A DNA stretch of 64,000 nucleotides, from contig JAGOTG010000006.1 of assembly GCA_018061965.1 (NCBI GenBank), positions 62,001 to 126,000 on the forward strand, written 5' to 3'. A model generated the notes under the pieces. The model was not told where the DNA came from and did no database searches. It saw only the letters and a program-made list of their open reading frames with translations. This stretch comes from Legionellaceae bacterium (GTDB taxonomy: Bacteria; Pseudomonadota; Gammaproteobacteria; Legionellales; Legionellaceae). This document shows, in pieces, positions 16,489-28,016 of the stretch (positions within the stretch are counted from its first letter, which is position 1; the number at the start of each line of letters is the position of its first letter). The translations under genes and the position numbers were made by a program.

Positions 16489-17994
16489 TTAACCCTTCGA
16501 TTGATTTGCTAATAGCAAAGTATGGCTGACAGTGTGGTGCACATAAGTTAACCATGGTTTTGGATAGACTCCCATGCCAATTACCATGATGGCCAATAGC
16601 ACATAAGCAGAAATTTCCGGAAAAGTCAGATCGTTCAACGTCTCGACTTTGGTATTGACCACCGGTCCAAAAATCACGCGTTTATACATCCACAATGTGT
16701 AAGCGGCACCAATGATTAAAGTCGTTGCAGCCCAAAATGCAACCCAAAATCCGGCTTTGATGCTCCCAACAATCACCATAAATTCCCCAATAAACCCTGA
16801 GGTACCCGGCAATCCAGCATTGGCCATCGCAAACAACATAAGAAAGCTAGCAAATATAGGCATTTGATTGGCAATACCGCCAAAATCACTAATTTTCCGT
16901 GTATGCATACGCTCGTATATAAATCCTACCCCTGCAAACATCCCGCTAGAAATAAAGGCATGCGAGATCATCACCACAATGGCCCCTTCCAGCAATAGGC
17001 CTGCAGAAGCCAGATCACTGTTTTTGGCAATTGCATATATCCCAAAGCAACCCAAGGTCACAAAGCCCATATGTGAAATAGAGGAATAGGCAATCAAACG
17101 TTTCATGTCCTCTTGAATAACTGCAATCAAGCCAACATAAACCACAGCAATCAATGACAAAACCAACATAATATTTGAATAGTGCCGGCAAGCATCCGGT
17201 ACGATGGGTAAGGCAAAACGGATAAATCCATACGCACCCAATTTCAATAAAATCGCGGCCAGGATGACAGAGCCACCAGCTGGCGCCTCAGTATGAGCAT
17301 CCGGTAACCAGGTATGTACTGGAAACATAGGAATTTTAATGGCAAAACCCAAAAAGAAAGCCACAAAAATGAGCGTTTGCGCCGTCATGGTCAGATTAGC
17401 AGCATAGAATGTTTCGATATTGAACGAACCGGTTCCCAATCCCAAATATAGGAAGGAAGCCAACATCAGTACCGAGCCAAGAAACGTATACAGGAAAAAT
17501 TTAATGGCGGCATAGACGCGATTATCCGAACCCCAAATCCCAATAATCAAATACATTGGGATCAAAGTGGCTTCCCAAAAAACATAAAATAATATGGCAT
17601 CAGTCGCAGCAAATACGCCCACCAAAAAACCCTGCATAATTAAAAATGCTGCAAAATATTGCGCCACCTTTTTTTTGATACTCGACCAAGTGGCCAATAC
17701 CACGATCAGATTCGTAAAAATACTCAGAACTATCATGAGCAACGCCAGACCATCGACACCCAAACTATAGCGTATGCCAAAAGCCGGCATCCAGGCCAAA
17801 TCCTCAGTAAATTGCATCACATAGGTTTGGGGATCAAAGGCACGCAACAGAGGAATGCATAACCCAAGAGTCAATAAAACCGTCAATAGTGTCAACCAAC
17901 GAGATAGTCGAGGACGCTCATCCGAGCCCGAGATCAATACGCCAATCCCGCTGATAATCGGTATCCAAATTAATTCACTCAGCACATGCTGCAT
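16489..17994 (-). CDS. nuoM: NADH-quinone oxidoreductase subunit M
   Basis: 501 aa, the second antiporter-like subunit. 'FFLYTFLGSVLMLAS', 'PMFPVHTWLPDAHTEAP' and 'MKRLIAYSSISHMGFV' are signature segments of the MrpA/NuoM family. They contain the channel Lys and the broken transmembrane helix. It lies between nuoL and nuoN with 6-base gaps, consistent with one transcript. Confidence 0.97.
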   Translation of the reverse strand: MQHVLSELIWIPIISGIGVLISGSDERPRLSRWLTLLTVLLTLGLCIPLLRAFDPQTYVMQFTEDLAWMPAFGIRYSLGVDGLALLMIVLSIFTNLIVVLATWSSIKKKVAQYFAAFLIMQGFLVGVFAATDAILFYVFWEATLIPMYLIIGIWGSDNRVYAAIKFFLYTFLGSVLMLASFLYLGLGTGSFNIETFYAANLTMTAQTLIFVAFFLGFAIKIPMFPVHTWLPDAHTEAPAGGSVILAAILLKLGAYGFIRFALPIVPDACRHYSNIMLVLSLIAVVYVGLIAVIQEDMKRLIAYSSISHMGFVTLGCFGIYAIAKNSDLASAGLLLEGAIVVMISHAFISSGMFAGVGFIYERMHTRKISDFGGIANQMPIFASFLMLFAMANAGLPGTSGFIGEFMVIVGSIKAGFWVAFWAATTLIIGAAYTLWMYKRVIFGPVVNTKVETLNDLTFPEISAYVLLAIMVIGMGVYPKPWLTYVHHTVSHTLLLANQSKG

Positions 17995-18000
17995 AAATAC

Positions 18001-19971
18001 TCACCCTAAAAACCAAAATAAAAACCCAAACAAACCTAAAATCATGACCAATACATAATGATATAGATAACCGTCTTGCATATTGCGCGAGTAGGTTGCA
18101 ACCCAACGCACCAATTTACCACTACCATTTACAACAGCCCCATCAATCAAAGCTTGATCCCCGGCGCGATAAAACACTCTTCCAAGCAATTTAGAACCAT
18201 TGACCAACACATGGTCATTAAACCAATCAAAACCATATTTATTCAATAAAATGCGGTATATCCATTGAAAGCGTTGAGCAAACCATGCCGGCACTGTTGG
18301 GAAAACCAAATAAAACAAAGCTGCCAGCATAATGCCCGTTAAGGTTAACCAAAATACCGGCGAAGTCACGGAGTGCGCTAATGCTATCATGGGAGAATGA
18401 ATTTCTTCTGCAATAGGTTGCAACCCTGGATGCACAGGCAGTACGTGTACTGCATCACTTAATAGACTGGGATGATTCAAAATCATAGGTGCATAGAGGA
18501 TATAACCTAATATCACAGATGGAATTGCCAATACTACTAATGGCAAACCAATCACCCATGGTGATTCATGTACATGGTCATACGTTTTTTTATCCATACG
18601 AGGTTGGCCGTGAAACACCATAAAAAACGACCGAAAAGAATAAAGCGCCGTCACCAATGCACCTAATAATACACACCAATATGCGTAAGAAGCACCAGGT
18701 AAATTAGAGAATTTCGCAACTTCGATGATCGTATCTTTAGAGAAAAAGCCTGCAAAAGGAGGCACCGCGCACAGCGCCAAACTTCCGATAATAAAAGTAT
18801 AATAAGTTAACGGCATTTTCTTGCGTAAGCCACCCATTTTTCGCATATCTTGTTCATGATGCATACCAACAATGACCGAGCCAGCACCCAAGAACAATAA
18901 CGCTTTAAAACAAGCATGCGTCATTAAATGAAAAATACCTGCAGAATAAGCCGAAGCGCCCATCGCCACCATCATATAGCCCAATTGTGATAGCGTAGAA
19001 TAAGCAACTACTCGTTTGATGTCATTCATGACCAAAGCTAAAATTCCGGTGAACAAAGCACCTGTGCCGCCGATCACCAACACTACATTCAAAGCGGTAT
19101 TCGACCATTCTATCATTGGAGATATCCGGGCAATCATAAACACACCCGCAGTCACCATCGTAGCAGCATGAATCAGCGCAGAAATAGGGGTTGGGCCTTC
19201 CATAGATTCTGGTAGCCATACGTGAAGAGGAACTTGTGCCGATTTACCCATCGCACCGACAAACAACAACAGACAAATCACTGTCATCAGAGACCAGACA
19301 TGACCTGAAAATAAAGTAATTTCTTGCGAGGCAAGCTGCGGTACTTGTTGAAACACTGTTTGATAATCCAAGCTGCCACAATACGCTAAGACCAATCCAA
19401 TGCCTAAAATAAACCCAAAATCCCCCACTCGATTCACTAGAAAAGCTTTCAAGCTACCTTGATTAGCCGATTCTTTCTCGTACCAAAATCCAATCAACAA
19501 ATAGGATACTAAACCTACACCTTCCCAACCAAAAAACAATTGCAGAAAATTATTTGCAGTGACCAACATCAGCATCATGAATGTGAACAAAGAGATATAC
19601 GAAAAAAAGCGCTGATAACCATCATCATCCGCCATATAACCTATACTATATATATGCACTAACAGTGAAATGAACGTCACTGTCACTAACATGACTACCG
19701 TCAATGAGTCGATCAAAAAACCAATATGAAATGCGTAAGGAAACACATCCCCACCACTGACCCAAGTATACAAATTGACATTTAAAGCAGCATCGTGCAT
19801 ATAAATAACAGAGAAAGCGGCATACAAAGACAGTGCAAAAGCGCCGCCAATGCCTAAAATGGTAATGCTATGTGCGCCAGCACGACCAATTTGATGTCGA
19901 AAAAAGCCTGCCACTAACGAACCGATTAATGGCATCAAAACAATCAGTAAACAACACGTCAACATACTCAC
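18001..19971 (-). CDS. nuoL: NADH-quinone oxidoreductase subunit L
   Basis: 656 aa, the largest membrane-arm subunit. It contains 'FFGWEGVGLVSYLLIGFW', 'AQVPLHVWLPESMEGPTPIS' and 'DIKRVVAYSTLSQLGYM'. The long C-terminal extension after residue ~500 corresponds to the lateral helix plus the final membrane helix that clamps the pump subunits. The start is 4 bases after the nuoK stop. Confidence 0.97.
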   Translation of the reverse strand: MSMLTCCLLIVLMPLIGSLVAGFFRHQIGRAGAHSITILGIGGAFALSLYAAFSVIYMHDAALNVNLYTWVSGGDVFPYAFHIGFLIDSLTVVMLVTVTFISLLVHIYSIGYMADDDGYQRFFSYISLFTFMMLMLVTANNFLQLFFGWEGVGLVSYLLIGFWYEKESANQGSLKAFLVNRVGDFGFILGIGLVLAYCGSLDYQTVFQQVPQLASQEITLFSGHVWSLMTVICLLLFVGAMGKSAQVPLHVWLPESMEGPTPISALIHAATMVTAGVFMIARISPMIEWSNTALNVVLVIGGTGALFTGILALVMNDIKRVVAYSTLSQLGYMMVAMGASAYSAGIFHLMTHACFKALLFLGAGSVIVGMHHEQDMRKMGGLRKKMPLTYYTFIIGSLALCAVPPFAGFFSKDTIIEVAKFSNLPGASYAYWCVLLGALVTALYSFRSFFMVFHGQPRMDKKTYDHVHESPWVIGLPLVVLAIPSVILGYILYAPMILNHPSLLSDAVHVLPVHPGLQPIAEEIHSPMIALAHSVTSPVFWLTLTGIMLAALFYLVFPTVPAWFAQRFQWIYRILLNKYGFDWFNDHVLVNGSKLLGRVFYRAGDQALIDGAVVNGSGKLVRWVATYSRNMQDGYLYHYVLVMILGLFGFLFWFLG

Positions 19972-19975
19972 ATTC

Positions 19976-20281
19976 TTATCCTTTTAGATGATTCATTTGC
20001 GCCACAGAAATATTACCGCGGTTACGATATAAGAGCATTACAATGGCCAAACCTATTGCTGCTTCTGCTGCAGCAACTGTTAATATAAAAAAGACAAAAA
20101 CCTCGCCTGCAGTATCTGAAAATTGATGTGAAAACGCTACCAAATTGGTATTCACTGCTAAGAGCAGCAATTCAATACAGACCATCAGTAATATGACATT
20201 GCGGCGATGGACCAGCATTCCAAATAAGCCAAGCCCAAACAAAATTGCCGATAAAAGTACATAATGAGAAGTGGGTATCAT
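19976..20281 (-). CDS. nuoK: NADH-quinone oxidoreductase subunit K
   Basis: 101 aa, three transmembrane helices. The conserved Glu residues in '[13 protein letters not shown]' and '[13 protein letters not shown]' belong to the proton path. The start overlaps the nuoJ stop by 4 bases (ATGA), showing translational coupling. Confidence 0.97.
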   Translation of the reverse strand: MIPTSHYVLLSAILFGLGLFGMLVHRRNVILLMVCIELLLLAVNTNLVAFSHQFSDTAGEVFVFFILTVAAAEAAIGLAIVMLLYRNRGNISVAQMNHLKG

Positions 20282-20883
20282 GAATTATCCTTATTGTGTT
20301 CTGCACGCATGGCAACTAAGGTTACGCGCTCTTCACGATTTACCATCAACTGCCCACGAAGATTTTGCCGTTTTGCACTCGTCGGTGCAACCCGATGCGC
20401 CAATGTAATAGCAGCAACAATCGCAACCAGCAATATGACTGCGGCAAGTTCAAATGCCAACACATAATGTGTATATAACACCATGCCAATTGCTTGGGTA
20501 TCAGACAAAAACTGACCTTGGGCGCCTGCATTTTTGAGCCATCCGGCCGGGGGCAATGCGATATACAATAATCCGACCAACGAGGCTACCAGCAGCAAGC
20601 CGAATGGCAAATAGCGTAACAAGCGTGTTTGGGTAGCCTCCACATCAATATTAACCATCATGATCACAAACAAAAATAAAGTCATGACAGCGCCTACGTA
20701 TACCAAGACTAATACCAAGGCTAAAAATTCGGCGTTTACCAACAACCACAATACAGAACTAGAAAAAAACCCGAACACCAAAAATAAAACGCTTCGCACC
20801 GGATTGGCTTGCGTGACAATCATAACCGCTGAGAACACGGTTAAGCTGGCGAAACAATAAAAAATAATTTGTTGCAAATCCAT
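20278..20883 (-). CDS. nuoJ: NADH-quinone oxidoreductase subunit J
   Basis: 201 aa from the ATG at 20883 (an adjacent ATG at 20886 is also possible; GGGGAT lies just upstream). The frame is open far upstream through nuoI, but that part is not coding. There are five transmembrane helices; '[16 protein letters not shown]' carries the conserved pi-bulge helix near the quinone and E-channel. The C-terminal basic tail is cytoplasmic. Confidence 0.95.
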   Translation of the reverse strand: MDLQQIIFYCFASLTVFSAVMIVTQANPVRSVLFLVFGFFSSSVLWLLVNAEFLALVLVLVYVGAVMTLFLFVIMMVNIDVEATQTRLLRYLPFGLLLVASLVGLLYIALPPAGWLKNAGAQGQFLSDTQAIGMVLYTHYVLAFELAAVILLVAIVAAITLAHRVAPTSAKRQNLRGQLMVNREERVTLVAMRAEHNKDNS

Positions 20884-20894
20884 CATATCCCCAA

Positions 20895-21395
20895 TTATCG
20901 ATAAGGCGCGTCTTGTGCGCGGTCCGCGGCCAATTTTTCTTCCAGTAAATCTCCAATCGCCAAGAGTTTTTCTTTGGTCAAAATATTTTGTCCCCGCTCC
21001 GTCATATGCACGTGCTGAATAGGTGTCACAACAATAGAGTCTACCGGACAGGACTCTTCGCACAAACCACAACTGATGCATTTAAAAGCATCCACATCGT
21101 AGCGCGTCGTACGCCTTGAGCCATCTTCGCGTGGTTCAGACTCAATGGTGATCGCTAATGCTGGACACACTGCTTCACATAATTTACAAGCGATACAGCG
21201 CTCTTCGCCATTCGGATAGCGGCGAAGTGCCAACATACCGCGAAAACGATGCGACGTAGGTGTCTTTTCTTCGGGAAACTGCACCGTAATTTTCTTTTTA
21301 AAAAAATACTTTCCGGTGAGTAACAAACCACGAAACAAATCCACTAATAAATAGCTGCGAATATAATGCTTGATATATCGATATGCTTTTTTCAT
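20895..21395 (-). CDS. nuoI: NADH-quinone oxidoreductase subunit I (two 4Fe-4S clusters)
   Basis: 166 aa. Two ferredoxin motifs, '[12 protein letters not shown]' and '[12 protein letters not shown]', bind clusters N6a and N6b, which pass electrons toward NuoB and quinone. The basic N-terminus ('[17 protein letters not shown]') lies at the membrane interface. Confidence 0.98.
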   Translation of the reverse strand: MKKAYRYIKHYIRSYLLVDLFRGLLLTGKYFFKKKITVQFPEEKTPTSHRFRGMLALRRYPNGEERCIACKLCEAVCPALAITIESEPREDGSRRTTRYDVDAFKCISCGLCEESCPVDSIVVTPIQHVHMTERGQNILTKEKLLAIGDLLEEKLAADRAQDAPYR

Positions 21396-21406
21396 TCAAA
21401 TTCTCG

Positions 21407-22429
21407 CTAAAACCAAGGCTTTACTTGCATTATTACCATGAAAGCCGTAACAATGACCCAAACAATCGTCACTGGAATCAAGACTTTCCAACCCAAACGC
21501 ATCAATTGATCATAACGATACCGCGGAAAAGTTGCTCTTACCCACAAATACACGAATAAGAAAAAAGAAACTTTGAGGAGTAGCCAAGCCAACCCTGGCA
21601 CAAAGAAAAAGAGATTGTCTAAAAATGGAATGCCTTCAAATGGAGAGAGCCATCCTCCCAAAAATAGCAACGATAATACGGTTGAAATCAAAATCATACT
21701 AGCGTATTCAGCCAAAAATAACACCCCGAAACCAATTGCCGAATACTCTACGTGAAATCCAGCAACAATTTCAGATTCCCCTTCGGCGATATCAAACGGT
21801 GCACGATTCGTCTCAGCTACACCAGCTATCCAACAGATGACAAACAAAGGCAACAATGGTACACACCACCAATGCAACATACCACCGTGTTGAGATAGCA
21901 CGATATCAGTCAAATTCATACTGTTAGCAGCTAAGAGAACTCCAACAAAGGCAAAACCCATCGCAATTTCATAAGAAATAGTTTGAGCAGCTGAACGCAT
22001 AGCGCCTAACATGGCATATTTGGAATTGGAAGCCCAACCAGCGATCAATATACCGTACACGCCCAATGAACTTAAGGCAAAGATAAACAACACGCCGGCA
22101 TTAACATTCGCTAAGACCAAATTCAAATCAAACGGAATAACAGCCCACCCTACCAACGCAGGCACCAAAGCAAAAATGGGCGCAACCCGGAACAAATAAC
22201 GATTGGATTGAGTAGGAATAATAATTTCTTTGCGGATCATTTTTAACAAATCGGCAAACGGCTGAAGTAAACCCCGAAATCCTACGCGATTTGGACCAAT
22301 TCGACCTTGGATGTACCCAATAACCTTTCGTTCTGCATAGGTCAAATATGCCACGGACAACAACAATGGCAAAACAATCACCAGAATTTTGATCACAACC
22401 CAAAGTAGTATGCTGATATTATGCAACAT
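21407..22429 (-). CDS. nuoH: NADH-quinone oxidoreductase subunit H
   Basis: 340 aa, eight or nine membrane helices; it forms the quinone chamber with NuoB and NuoD. Family signatures '[20 protein letters not shown]' and '[20 protein letters not shown]' are present, with the conserved Glu and Arg residues of the E-channel. The length is normal. Confidence 0.97.
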   Translation of the reverse strand: MLHNISILLWVVIKILVIVLPLLLSVAYLTYAERKVIGYIQGRIGPNRVGFRGLLQPFADLLKMIRKEIIIPTQSNRYLFRVAPIFALVPALVGWAVIPFDLNLVLANVNAGVLFIFALSSLGVYGILIAGWASNSKYAMLGAMRSAAQTISYEIAMGFAFVGVLLAANSMNLTDIVLSQHGGMLHWWCVPLLPLFVICWIAGVAETNRAPFDIAEGESEIVAGFHVEYSAIGFGVLFLAEYASMILISTVLSLLFLGGWLSPFEGIPFLDNLFFFVPGLAWLLLKVSFFLFVYLWVRATFPRYRYDQLMRLGWKVLIPVTIVWVIVTAFMVIMQVKPWF

Positions 22430-22438
22430 TATATAAAC

Positions 22439-24790
22439 CTATTTTATCGTTATCGCCCCATAGGCTGGTCCCAGATCACTGGTTTCCAACATAGCATTTG
22501 CAACCCAGACTGTATTTTCATCAATCCGATCGTCACGAATCAGAGGCAATGTTACTCCAATGTCACCTTGAGATACAGTGGCTGTATCTCCCAATTTCAA
22601 ACGTTTTGCCGTCTCTGAATGCACTCGAATGCATACCAGATCCGCTGCACCACAAGCTTGCAGTGCATCGGCATGTCGCACGAGCATATCGCTACGGTAC
22701 AATGCCCACTCTCCAACCCTGACTAAACCACTCGTACTCTCTGGCAAAGACTCAGGATAAAAATAATCGGTTTGCAACGGATGCATCATGGCATGCTGTT
22801 GCTGTACCTCTTCCAATATATCTTGAGTAGACGCATAATCAAATCCACAACAACTCAGATGATTTGCTAAAACTCTTAAGACTTTCCAAGCAGGGCGGGC
22901 TTCACCAAATGGACGAATTGCGCCCGTAAAGGACTGCCAAGTACCATCGACATTAATGTAGGTACCAGAGGTTTCTGCATAAGGCGCGATCGGTAAAATG
23001 ACATCGGCATACTCAAGCAATGCTTCAGTCTCAAAAGCTGACAACGCAATCACATGCTCAGCTGCTAGCATAGCCCGGCGCGCAAGAAATGGATTGGCAC
23101 AATCAAAATTAGGTTCAACGCCCAATAACAAATACCCTTTCATCTTGCCAGCCAACGCTGCCTGCACATCCAAACCAGGCTGCTCAACTATTTTGCCAGC
23201 TGTGGTCCGATGAGGCAACAGTCCGACTAAGGCCGCGCCTGCAGCATTCGCACCTGTTGTTAGGCGAAATATTTTTGCCCCACTATATTTGGCAATAGCT
23301 GCTAACAAAGTACGAATCAGAGCCGCTTCGGGATGATTCTCACACACTGCGCCACTGACTATCACCGCACCCGGCTCCGACAATTCTTGCGCAAAAAATT
23401 TACTTTGTTTTGTGGCCTTCAAGCCTATGGTCAATTGCTGTTCTTGCGCAAGTAAATCAGATTTTTTCTTCACCAAAGATAGTAAAATCAACGCCAATTG
23501 TAACGGCAAATCTTGCGGAGAAACCACCATACTTTCTTTCAAGCCAAAATGATAAGCATAATCCATGACATTCAATGCGCACATTGACGCCCCATTGATA
23601 TAGGCTTTACGCAATCGAATACCGGCCAAAGGCGCTTCACGGTCCACGTGACATCCGACCAGAAAAATATGGCGCTGTTTTTCAAGATCTGCATACGGCA
23701 AGGTGCTGACTGGCATAACAGGTTGTACACTTTGATCCCGAAAATCGGTTTGTTGTAAGCGGTGATCGATATTGTGTATGCCTAACGAACGCATCATTTT
23801 TTGCAATAAATAGCCTTCTTCCACTGTAGAAGACGGAGCAGCGAATGCAGCAAAAGACTCTGGCCCATATTGCTTATTAATCTGCTGAATACACTGCGCG
23901 GAAAACTCCAAAGCAGTTTGCCAATCCACATACTCCCAAACGCCATTGCGTTTAATTTTCGGTTGTGCAGCGCGCTCCTTGTGCTGTAACCCAAGATAAG
24001 AAAAACGGTCGCGATCTGATAACCATGTTTCGTTGATAGGTTCGTGCTCTTTAGGAACAACTCGCATCAAGCGATCCCGTCGTGTATGTAAATAGACATG
24101 TGATCCCAAACAATCATGAGGCGCGATGCTGGGCGCTTGATTCATTTCCCAAGGACGCGCAGTAAAACGGTAAGGCTTTGAAGTCAACGCACCGACGGGA
24201 CAGAGATCAATGATATTCGCCGATACCTCAGAACGCATACTATGCTGCACATAGGTACTGATTTGCATATGTTCGCCACGACCAATGCCACCTAATTCTG
24301 ACACCCCTGATATTTCTTCACCAAACCTAACGCAACGTGTACATTGAATACAACGCGTCATTTCCGTAGCAATCAGGGTACCTAAATCATCATCGGCTAC
24401 CGCACGTTTGCTTTCTTCGTATATCGATCGGTCCTGACCAAAACCCATGGCAACATCTTGTAATTCACATTCGCCGCCCTGATCGCAAATAGGACAATCC
24501 AAAGGATGGTTAATTAACAAAAATTCCATGACTGCTTGTTGTGATTTTAATGCAGCAGGAGAACGGGTAAACACCTTCATACCGTCATTCACGGGTGTCG
24601 CGCATGCTGGCACCGTTTTACGATTTTTTTCTACTTCTACCAAGCACATTCTACAATTAGCCGCGACTGATAATTTTTTATGGTAACAAAAACGCGGAAT
24701 ATGAATTCCGGCTTCATCCGCAACTTCAATGATCATTTTGCCATTTTCGACTTCAAATGTTTTACCATCAATTTCAATCTTAGCCATCAT
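22439..24790 (-). CDS. nuoG: NADH-quinone oxidoreductase subunit G
   Basis: 783 aa, the large peripheral Fe-S subunit. N-terminal 2Fe-2S site: 'RFCYHKKLSVAANCRMCLVE'. Next is the His-Cys3 region 'HPLDCPICDQGGECELQD', then a 4Fe-4S site 'CIQCTRCVRFGEE'. The rest is the molybdopterin-oxidoreductase-like domain, which has no Mo cofactor in complex I. Its start overlaps the nuoF stop by one base. Confidence 0.97.
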   Translation of the reverse strand: MMAKIEIDGKTFEVENGKMIIEVADEAGIHIPRFCYHKKLSVAANCRMCLVEVEKNRKTVPACATPVNDGMKVFTRSPAALKSQQAVMEFLLINHPLDCPICDQGGECELQDVAMGFGQDRSIYEESKRAVADDDLGTLIATEMTRCIQCTRCVRFGEEISGVSELGGIGRGEHMQISTYVQHSMRSEVSANIIDLCPVGALTSKPYRFTARPWEMNQAPSIAPHDCLGSHVYLHTRRDRLMRVVPKEHEPINETWLSDRDRFSYLGLQHKERAAQPKIKRNGVWEYVDWQTALEFSAQCIQQINKQYGPESFAAFAAPSSTVEEGYLLQKMMRSLGIHNIDHRLQQTDFRDQSVQPVMPVSTLPYADLEKQRHIFLVGCHVDREAPLAGIRLRKAYINGASMCALNVMDYAYHFGLKESMVVSPQDLPLQLALILLSLVKKKSDLLAQEQQLTIGLKATKQSKFFAQELSEPGAVIVSGAVCENHPEAALIRTLLAAIAKYSGAKIFRLTTGANAAGAALVGLLPHRTTAGKIVEQPGLDVQAALAGKMKGYLLLGVEPNFDCANPFLARRAMLAAEHVIALSAFETEALLEYADVILPIAPYAETSGTYINVDGTWQSFTGAIRPFGEARPAWKVLRVLANHLSCCGFDYASTQDILEEVQQQHAMMHPLQTDYFYPESLPESTSGLVRVGEWALYRSDMLVRHADALQACGAADLVCIRVHSETAKRLKLGDTATVSQGDIGVTLPLIRDDRIDENTVWVANAMLETSDLGPAYGAITIK

Positions 24791-26067
24791 TACCCTTTCT
24801 TTGAGGAATGTTTTGACCGAATAAACGCGTCAAACTCATGATAAAAATGTTTCACAAAACTTTGTACTGGCCAAGCAGCTGCTTCGCCCAATGCACAAAT
24901 GGTTCGCCCTTCGATGCTATCTGCAACATGCACCAACCGTTCAATATCACCCGGCTCGCCATGTCCCGATTTTATTCGATGGAGTAAGCGCACCAACCAA
25001 CCTGTGCCCTCTCTACATGGCGTACACTGACCACAAGATTCGTCCATGTAAAACTCTGATAAACGATACAAGGCTTCTACCATACAAGTAGAATCATCCA
25101 TCACAATCACAGCACCCGAACCTAGACCCGACCCAGCCTTTTGAATGCTGTCATAATCCATATCCAAGGTCATCATTACGTCTCCGGGCAAGACTGGCAT
25201 TGAAGAGCCCCCTGGAATCACTGCTTTGAGCTTACGACCTTTGCGCAAACCACCTGCTAGCTCTAATAACGTCTTGAACGGCGTTCCCAAAGGAATTTCA
25301 AAATTCCCTGGATTGTTCACATGACCACTGACGGAAAAGCATTTACTACCCCCGTTATTCGGTTTTCCCAATGCCAAAAACCAATCTGCGCCTTTTTCCA
25401 AGATCACCGGAACAGAAGCAAATGTTTCAGTATTGTTAACAGTAGTGGGTTTCCCATAGAGACCAAAATTAGCAGGAAATGGGGGTTTGAATCTGGGTTG
25501 ACCTTTTTTGCCTTCTAAAGAATTGAGTAAGGCAGTTTCTTCCCCACAAATATAAGCGCCCGCTCCTAAGTGGTTATAGAGATCAAAATCAAAACCTGTT
25601 TTGTGAATATTTTTACCAAGCCAGCCAGCAGCATAGGCTTCTTCCAAAGCCGCTTCCATTCTTTCGAACGGTTCCCAAAATTCTCCGCGGATGTAGTTAT
25701 AACCTACGGTTGCCCCCATGACGTATCCTGCAATAATCATCCCTTCGATTAATTGGTGAGGATTGTAGCGTAAAATATCTCGATCTTTGCACGTACCGGG
25801 CTCGCCTTCGTCAGAGTTACATACCACATATTTCTGACCAGGAGCATCGCGATTAATAAAACTCCATTTTAAACCAGTGGGAAACCCAGCACCACCACGC
25901 CCTCTTAAAGCAGATAATTTGAGCGCTTCAATAATTTCTTTGGGTGGCGTCTGTTCACGCAAAATACGTTCCCAAGCTTGGTATCCGCCAACACTTTTGT
26001 AGGCAGCCAAAGTCCAAGGCTTATCGAGATGCAATGTACGATAACAAACTTGATTCAATTCAACCAT
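24790..26067 (-). CDS. nuoF: NADH-quinone oxidoreductase subunit F (NADH/FMN binding)
   Basis: 425 aa. The Gly-rich NADH/FMN site is '[17 protein letters not shown]', and '[16 protein letters not shown]' binds cluster N3. It oxidises NADH and starts the electron path. Unlike the rest of the operon, it is separated from the upstream nuoE by a 124-bp gap that holds a palindromic element. Confidence 0.98.
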   Translation of the reverse strand: MVELNQVCYRTLHLDKPWTLAAYKSVGGYQAWERILREQTPPKEIIEALKLSALRGRGGAGFPTGLKWSFINRDAPGQKYVVCNSDEGEPGTCKDRDILRYNPHQLIEGMIIAGYVMGATVGYNYIRGEFWEPFERMEAALEEAYAAGWLGKNIHKTGFDFDLYNHLGAGAYICGEETALLNSLEGKKGQPRFKPPFPANFGLYGKPTTVNNTETFASVPVILEKGADWFLALGKPNNGGSKCFSVSGHVNNPGNFEIPLGTPFKTLLELAGGLRKGRKLKAVIPGGSSMPVLPGDVMMTLDMDYDSIQKAGSGLGSGAVIVMDDSTCMVEALYRLSEFYMDESCGQCTPCREGTGWLVRLLHRIKSGHGEPGDIERLVHVADSIEGRTICALGEAAAWPVQSFVKHFYHEFDAFIRSKHSSKKG

Positions 26068-26082
26068 GACACCAACAGCCCC

Positions 26083-26180
26083 TTACAAATAACTTCCCTC
26101 ATTATTTCCCTCTGCCCCGGAAACGGGGAGAGGGTGCTCACAGGGCGGGTGAGGGGTTCCCGCCAAGTTATTGGTTGTAA
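26083..26180. repeat. Palindromic (MITE-like) element between nuoE and nuoF
   Basis: Outer ends TTACAAATAACTT and AAGTTATTGGTTGTAA are inverted repeats with a 3-base difference in length. Inside are two GC-rich hairpins: CCCTCT(G)CCCCG-GAAA-CGGGGAGAGGG (26108-26134) and CGGG...CCCG (about 26145-26162). There is no coding content. As it lies inside a transcribed operon, the RNA would form strong stems that could tune the stability or read-through of nuoF-N mRNA. Confidence 0.6.
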
Positions 26181-26191
26181 AGATATATTCT

Positions 26192-26695
26192 TTATTTGTA
26201 TTGATCTAAAACATCATCCACCACAGCAGGTGTTAGATGCTCATGATACTCTTTATCAATTTGCATCATCGGCGCATTCACACACGCGCCCAAGCATTCT
26301 ACACAGCGCAAAGTAAATCGTTTGTCTGCAGTGGTTTCACCGGCTTTTACTTTTAATTTCTTTTCCAAATGCTTCACTATCTGAGCTGAGTCACGCAACT
26401 GACAAGAAATATTGGTGCACACACTGATCACATGTCGACCTACGGGTGCTCGCTCATACATAGTATAAAAATTAGCGATCTCAAACACAGCAATCGGTGC
26501 CATATCTAAATAAGAAGCTAAGGCTGTCATAGCCTCGTCAGTTAAATAACCGTGTTCTTCTTGGAGCACCATCAACGCACTCATCACTGCAGATTGTTTC
26601 TGCTCAGCAGGGTATTTGTCGATCCAATGATTGATTTTTTTCAACCCTGTTGAACTCACATGCGCTTGCAGTGCTGTTGTTGCAGTACCAGCCAT
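26192..26695 (-). CDS. nuoE: NADH-quinone oxidoreductase subunit E (2Fe-2S)
   Basis: 167 aa, thioredoxin-like fold. The four cluster cysteines are in 'CTNISC' and 'CVECLGACVNAPMM'-like spacing, giving the N1a 2Fe-2S site. It works with NuoF in the NADH-oxidising module. Preceded by nuoD with a 15-base gap. Confidence 0.97.
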   Translation of the reverse strand: MAGTATTALQAHVSSTGLKKINHWIDKYPAEQKQSAVMSALMVLQEEHGYLTDEAMTALASYLDMAPIAVFEIANFYTMYERAPVGRHVISVCTNISCQLRDSAQIVKHLEKKLKVKAGETTADKRFTLRCVECLGACVNAPMMQIDKEYHEHLTPAVVDDVLDQYK

Positions 26696-26710
26696 AATTT
26701 TTCCAACCTC

Positions 26711-27964
26711 TTATCTATCAATTTCACCAAACACAATATCTTGGCTAGCTAAAATTGCTACGCCATCGGCCAACATATGGCCCCTCACCATGTCATCAAA
26801 ACTGGCCAAATGTGCAAAACCCGGTGCACGAATTTTCATTCGATAAGGTTTGTTTGCGCCATCTGATACTAAATAAACACCAAATTCTCCTTTCGGAGCT
26901 TCCACTGCCGCATAGACTTCACCAGGCGGCAAACAAAACCCTTCGGTAAATAATTTGAAATGATGAATCAATGCTTCCATATCTTCTTTCATTTCCACCC
27001 GCGTCGGAGGCGATAGTTTATGATCATCTACTTTTACAGGCCCTGGATTGTCACGCAACCACTGTACGCATTGACGAATGATCCGATTCGATTGACGCAT
27101 TTCTTCAACCCGAACCAAATAACGATCATAACAATCCCCAGTCTTACCAACAGGAATATCAAACTCCACCCGATCATACGCCGCATACGGCTGTTTTTTT
27201 CGTAAATCCCAAGCAACATTTGAGGCACGTAGCATTGGTCCAGAAAAACCCCATTGTAAAGCTTGCTCTGGAGAAACCACACCAATATCAACCGTTCGCT
27301 GCTTCCAAATTCGATTGTCGGTTAATAGTGTTTCATATTCATCTACATATTTTGGAAATCGATCGGTAAAATCCGCAATAAAATCAAGTAAACTGCCTTG
27401 ACGATTCGAGTTGATTTTTTCAACTTCCCGTTCTGAATGCCATTTTGAAGGTTTGTATTGCGGCATCAGATCGGGTAAATCTCTTGCCACCCCCCCAGGA
27501 CGATAATAGGTCGCATGCATTCGCGCACCGGATACCGCTTCATAACAATCAAACAAATCCTCGCGTTCCCTAAAACAATATAGAAACACCGACATAGCAC
27601 CAATATCTAAAGCTGTAGCACCCAACCATAATAAATGATTTAAAATTCGGGTAATTTCATCAAACATAGTACGAATATATTGTGCGCGTATAGGCGCCAC
27701 AACACCCAAGCTTTTTTCAATGGCACGTACGTATGCATGCTCATTGCACATCATCGACACATAATCCAAACGATCCATATAGCCAATATTGTGTAAATAT
27801 GGTTTGGTTTCTACTAATTTCTCAGTGCCTCGGTGTAATAATCCAATATGGGGATCCGCCCGAACGATGGTCTCACCCTCTAATTCCAGCACCAACCGCA
27901 AAACCCCATGGGCTGCCGGATGTTGTGGACCAAAATTTAGTGTGTAATGTTGCAATTCAAACAT
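26711..27964 (-). CDS. nuoD: NADH-quinone oxidoreductase subunit D
   Basis: 417 aa from the ATG at 27964. '[20 protein letters not shown]' at the N-terminus holds the quinone-binding His. Family segments 'HRGTEKLVE' and '[10 protein letters not shown]' are present. It is a separate gene, not fused to nuoC as in enterobacteria. No strong ribosome site is visible. Confidence 0.97.
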   Translation of the reverse strand: MFELQHYTLNFGPQHPAAHGVLRLVLELEGETIVRADPHIGLLHRGTEKLVETKPYLHNIGYMDRLDYVSMMCNEHAYVRAIEKSLGVVAPIRAQYIRTMFDEITRILNHLLWLGATALDIGAMSVFLYCFREREDLFDCYEAVSGARMHATYYRPGGVARDLPDLMPQYKPSKWHSEREVEKINSNRQGSLLDFIADFTDRFPKYVDEYETLLTDNRIWKQRTVDIGVVSPEQALQWGFSGPMLRASNVAWDLRKKQPYAAYDRVEFDIPVGKTGDCYDRYLVRVEEMRQSNRIIRQCVQWLRDNPGPVKVDDHKLSPPTRVEMKEDMEALIHHFKLFTEGFCLPPGEVYAAVEAPKGEFGVYLVSDGANKPYRMKIRAPGFAHLASFDDMVRGHMLADGVAILASQDIVFGEIDR

Positions 27965-28016
27965 AATCAATGACTCATTTGGCTAATTAGGGAGATCTCA
28001 ATTCTAAGGCTATTAC

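Noticed and set aside
20884..21081. Longer N-terminus for NuoJ
   Set aside because: It overlaps nuoI out of frame; the family starts at the MDLQQ position.
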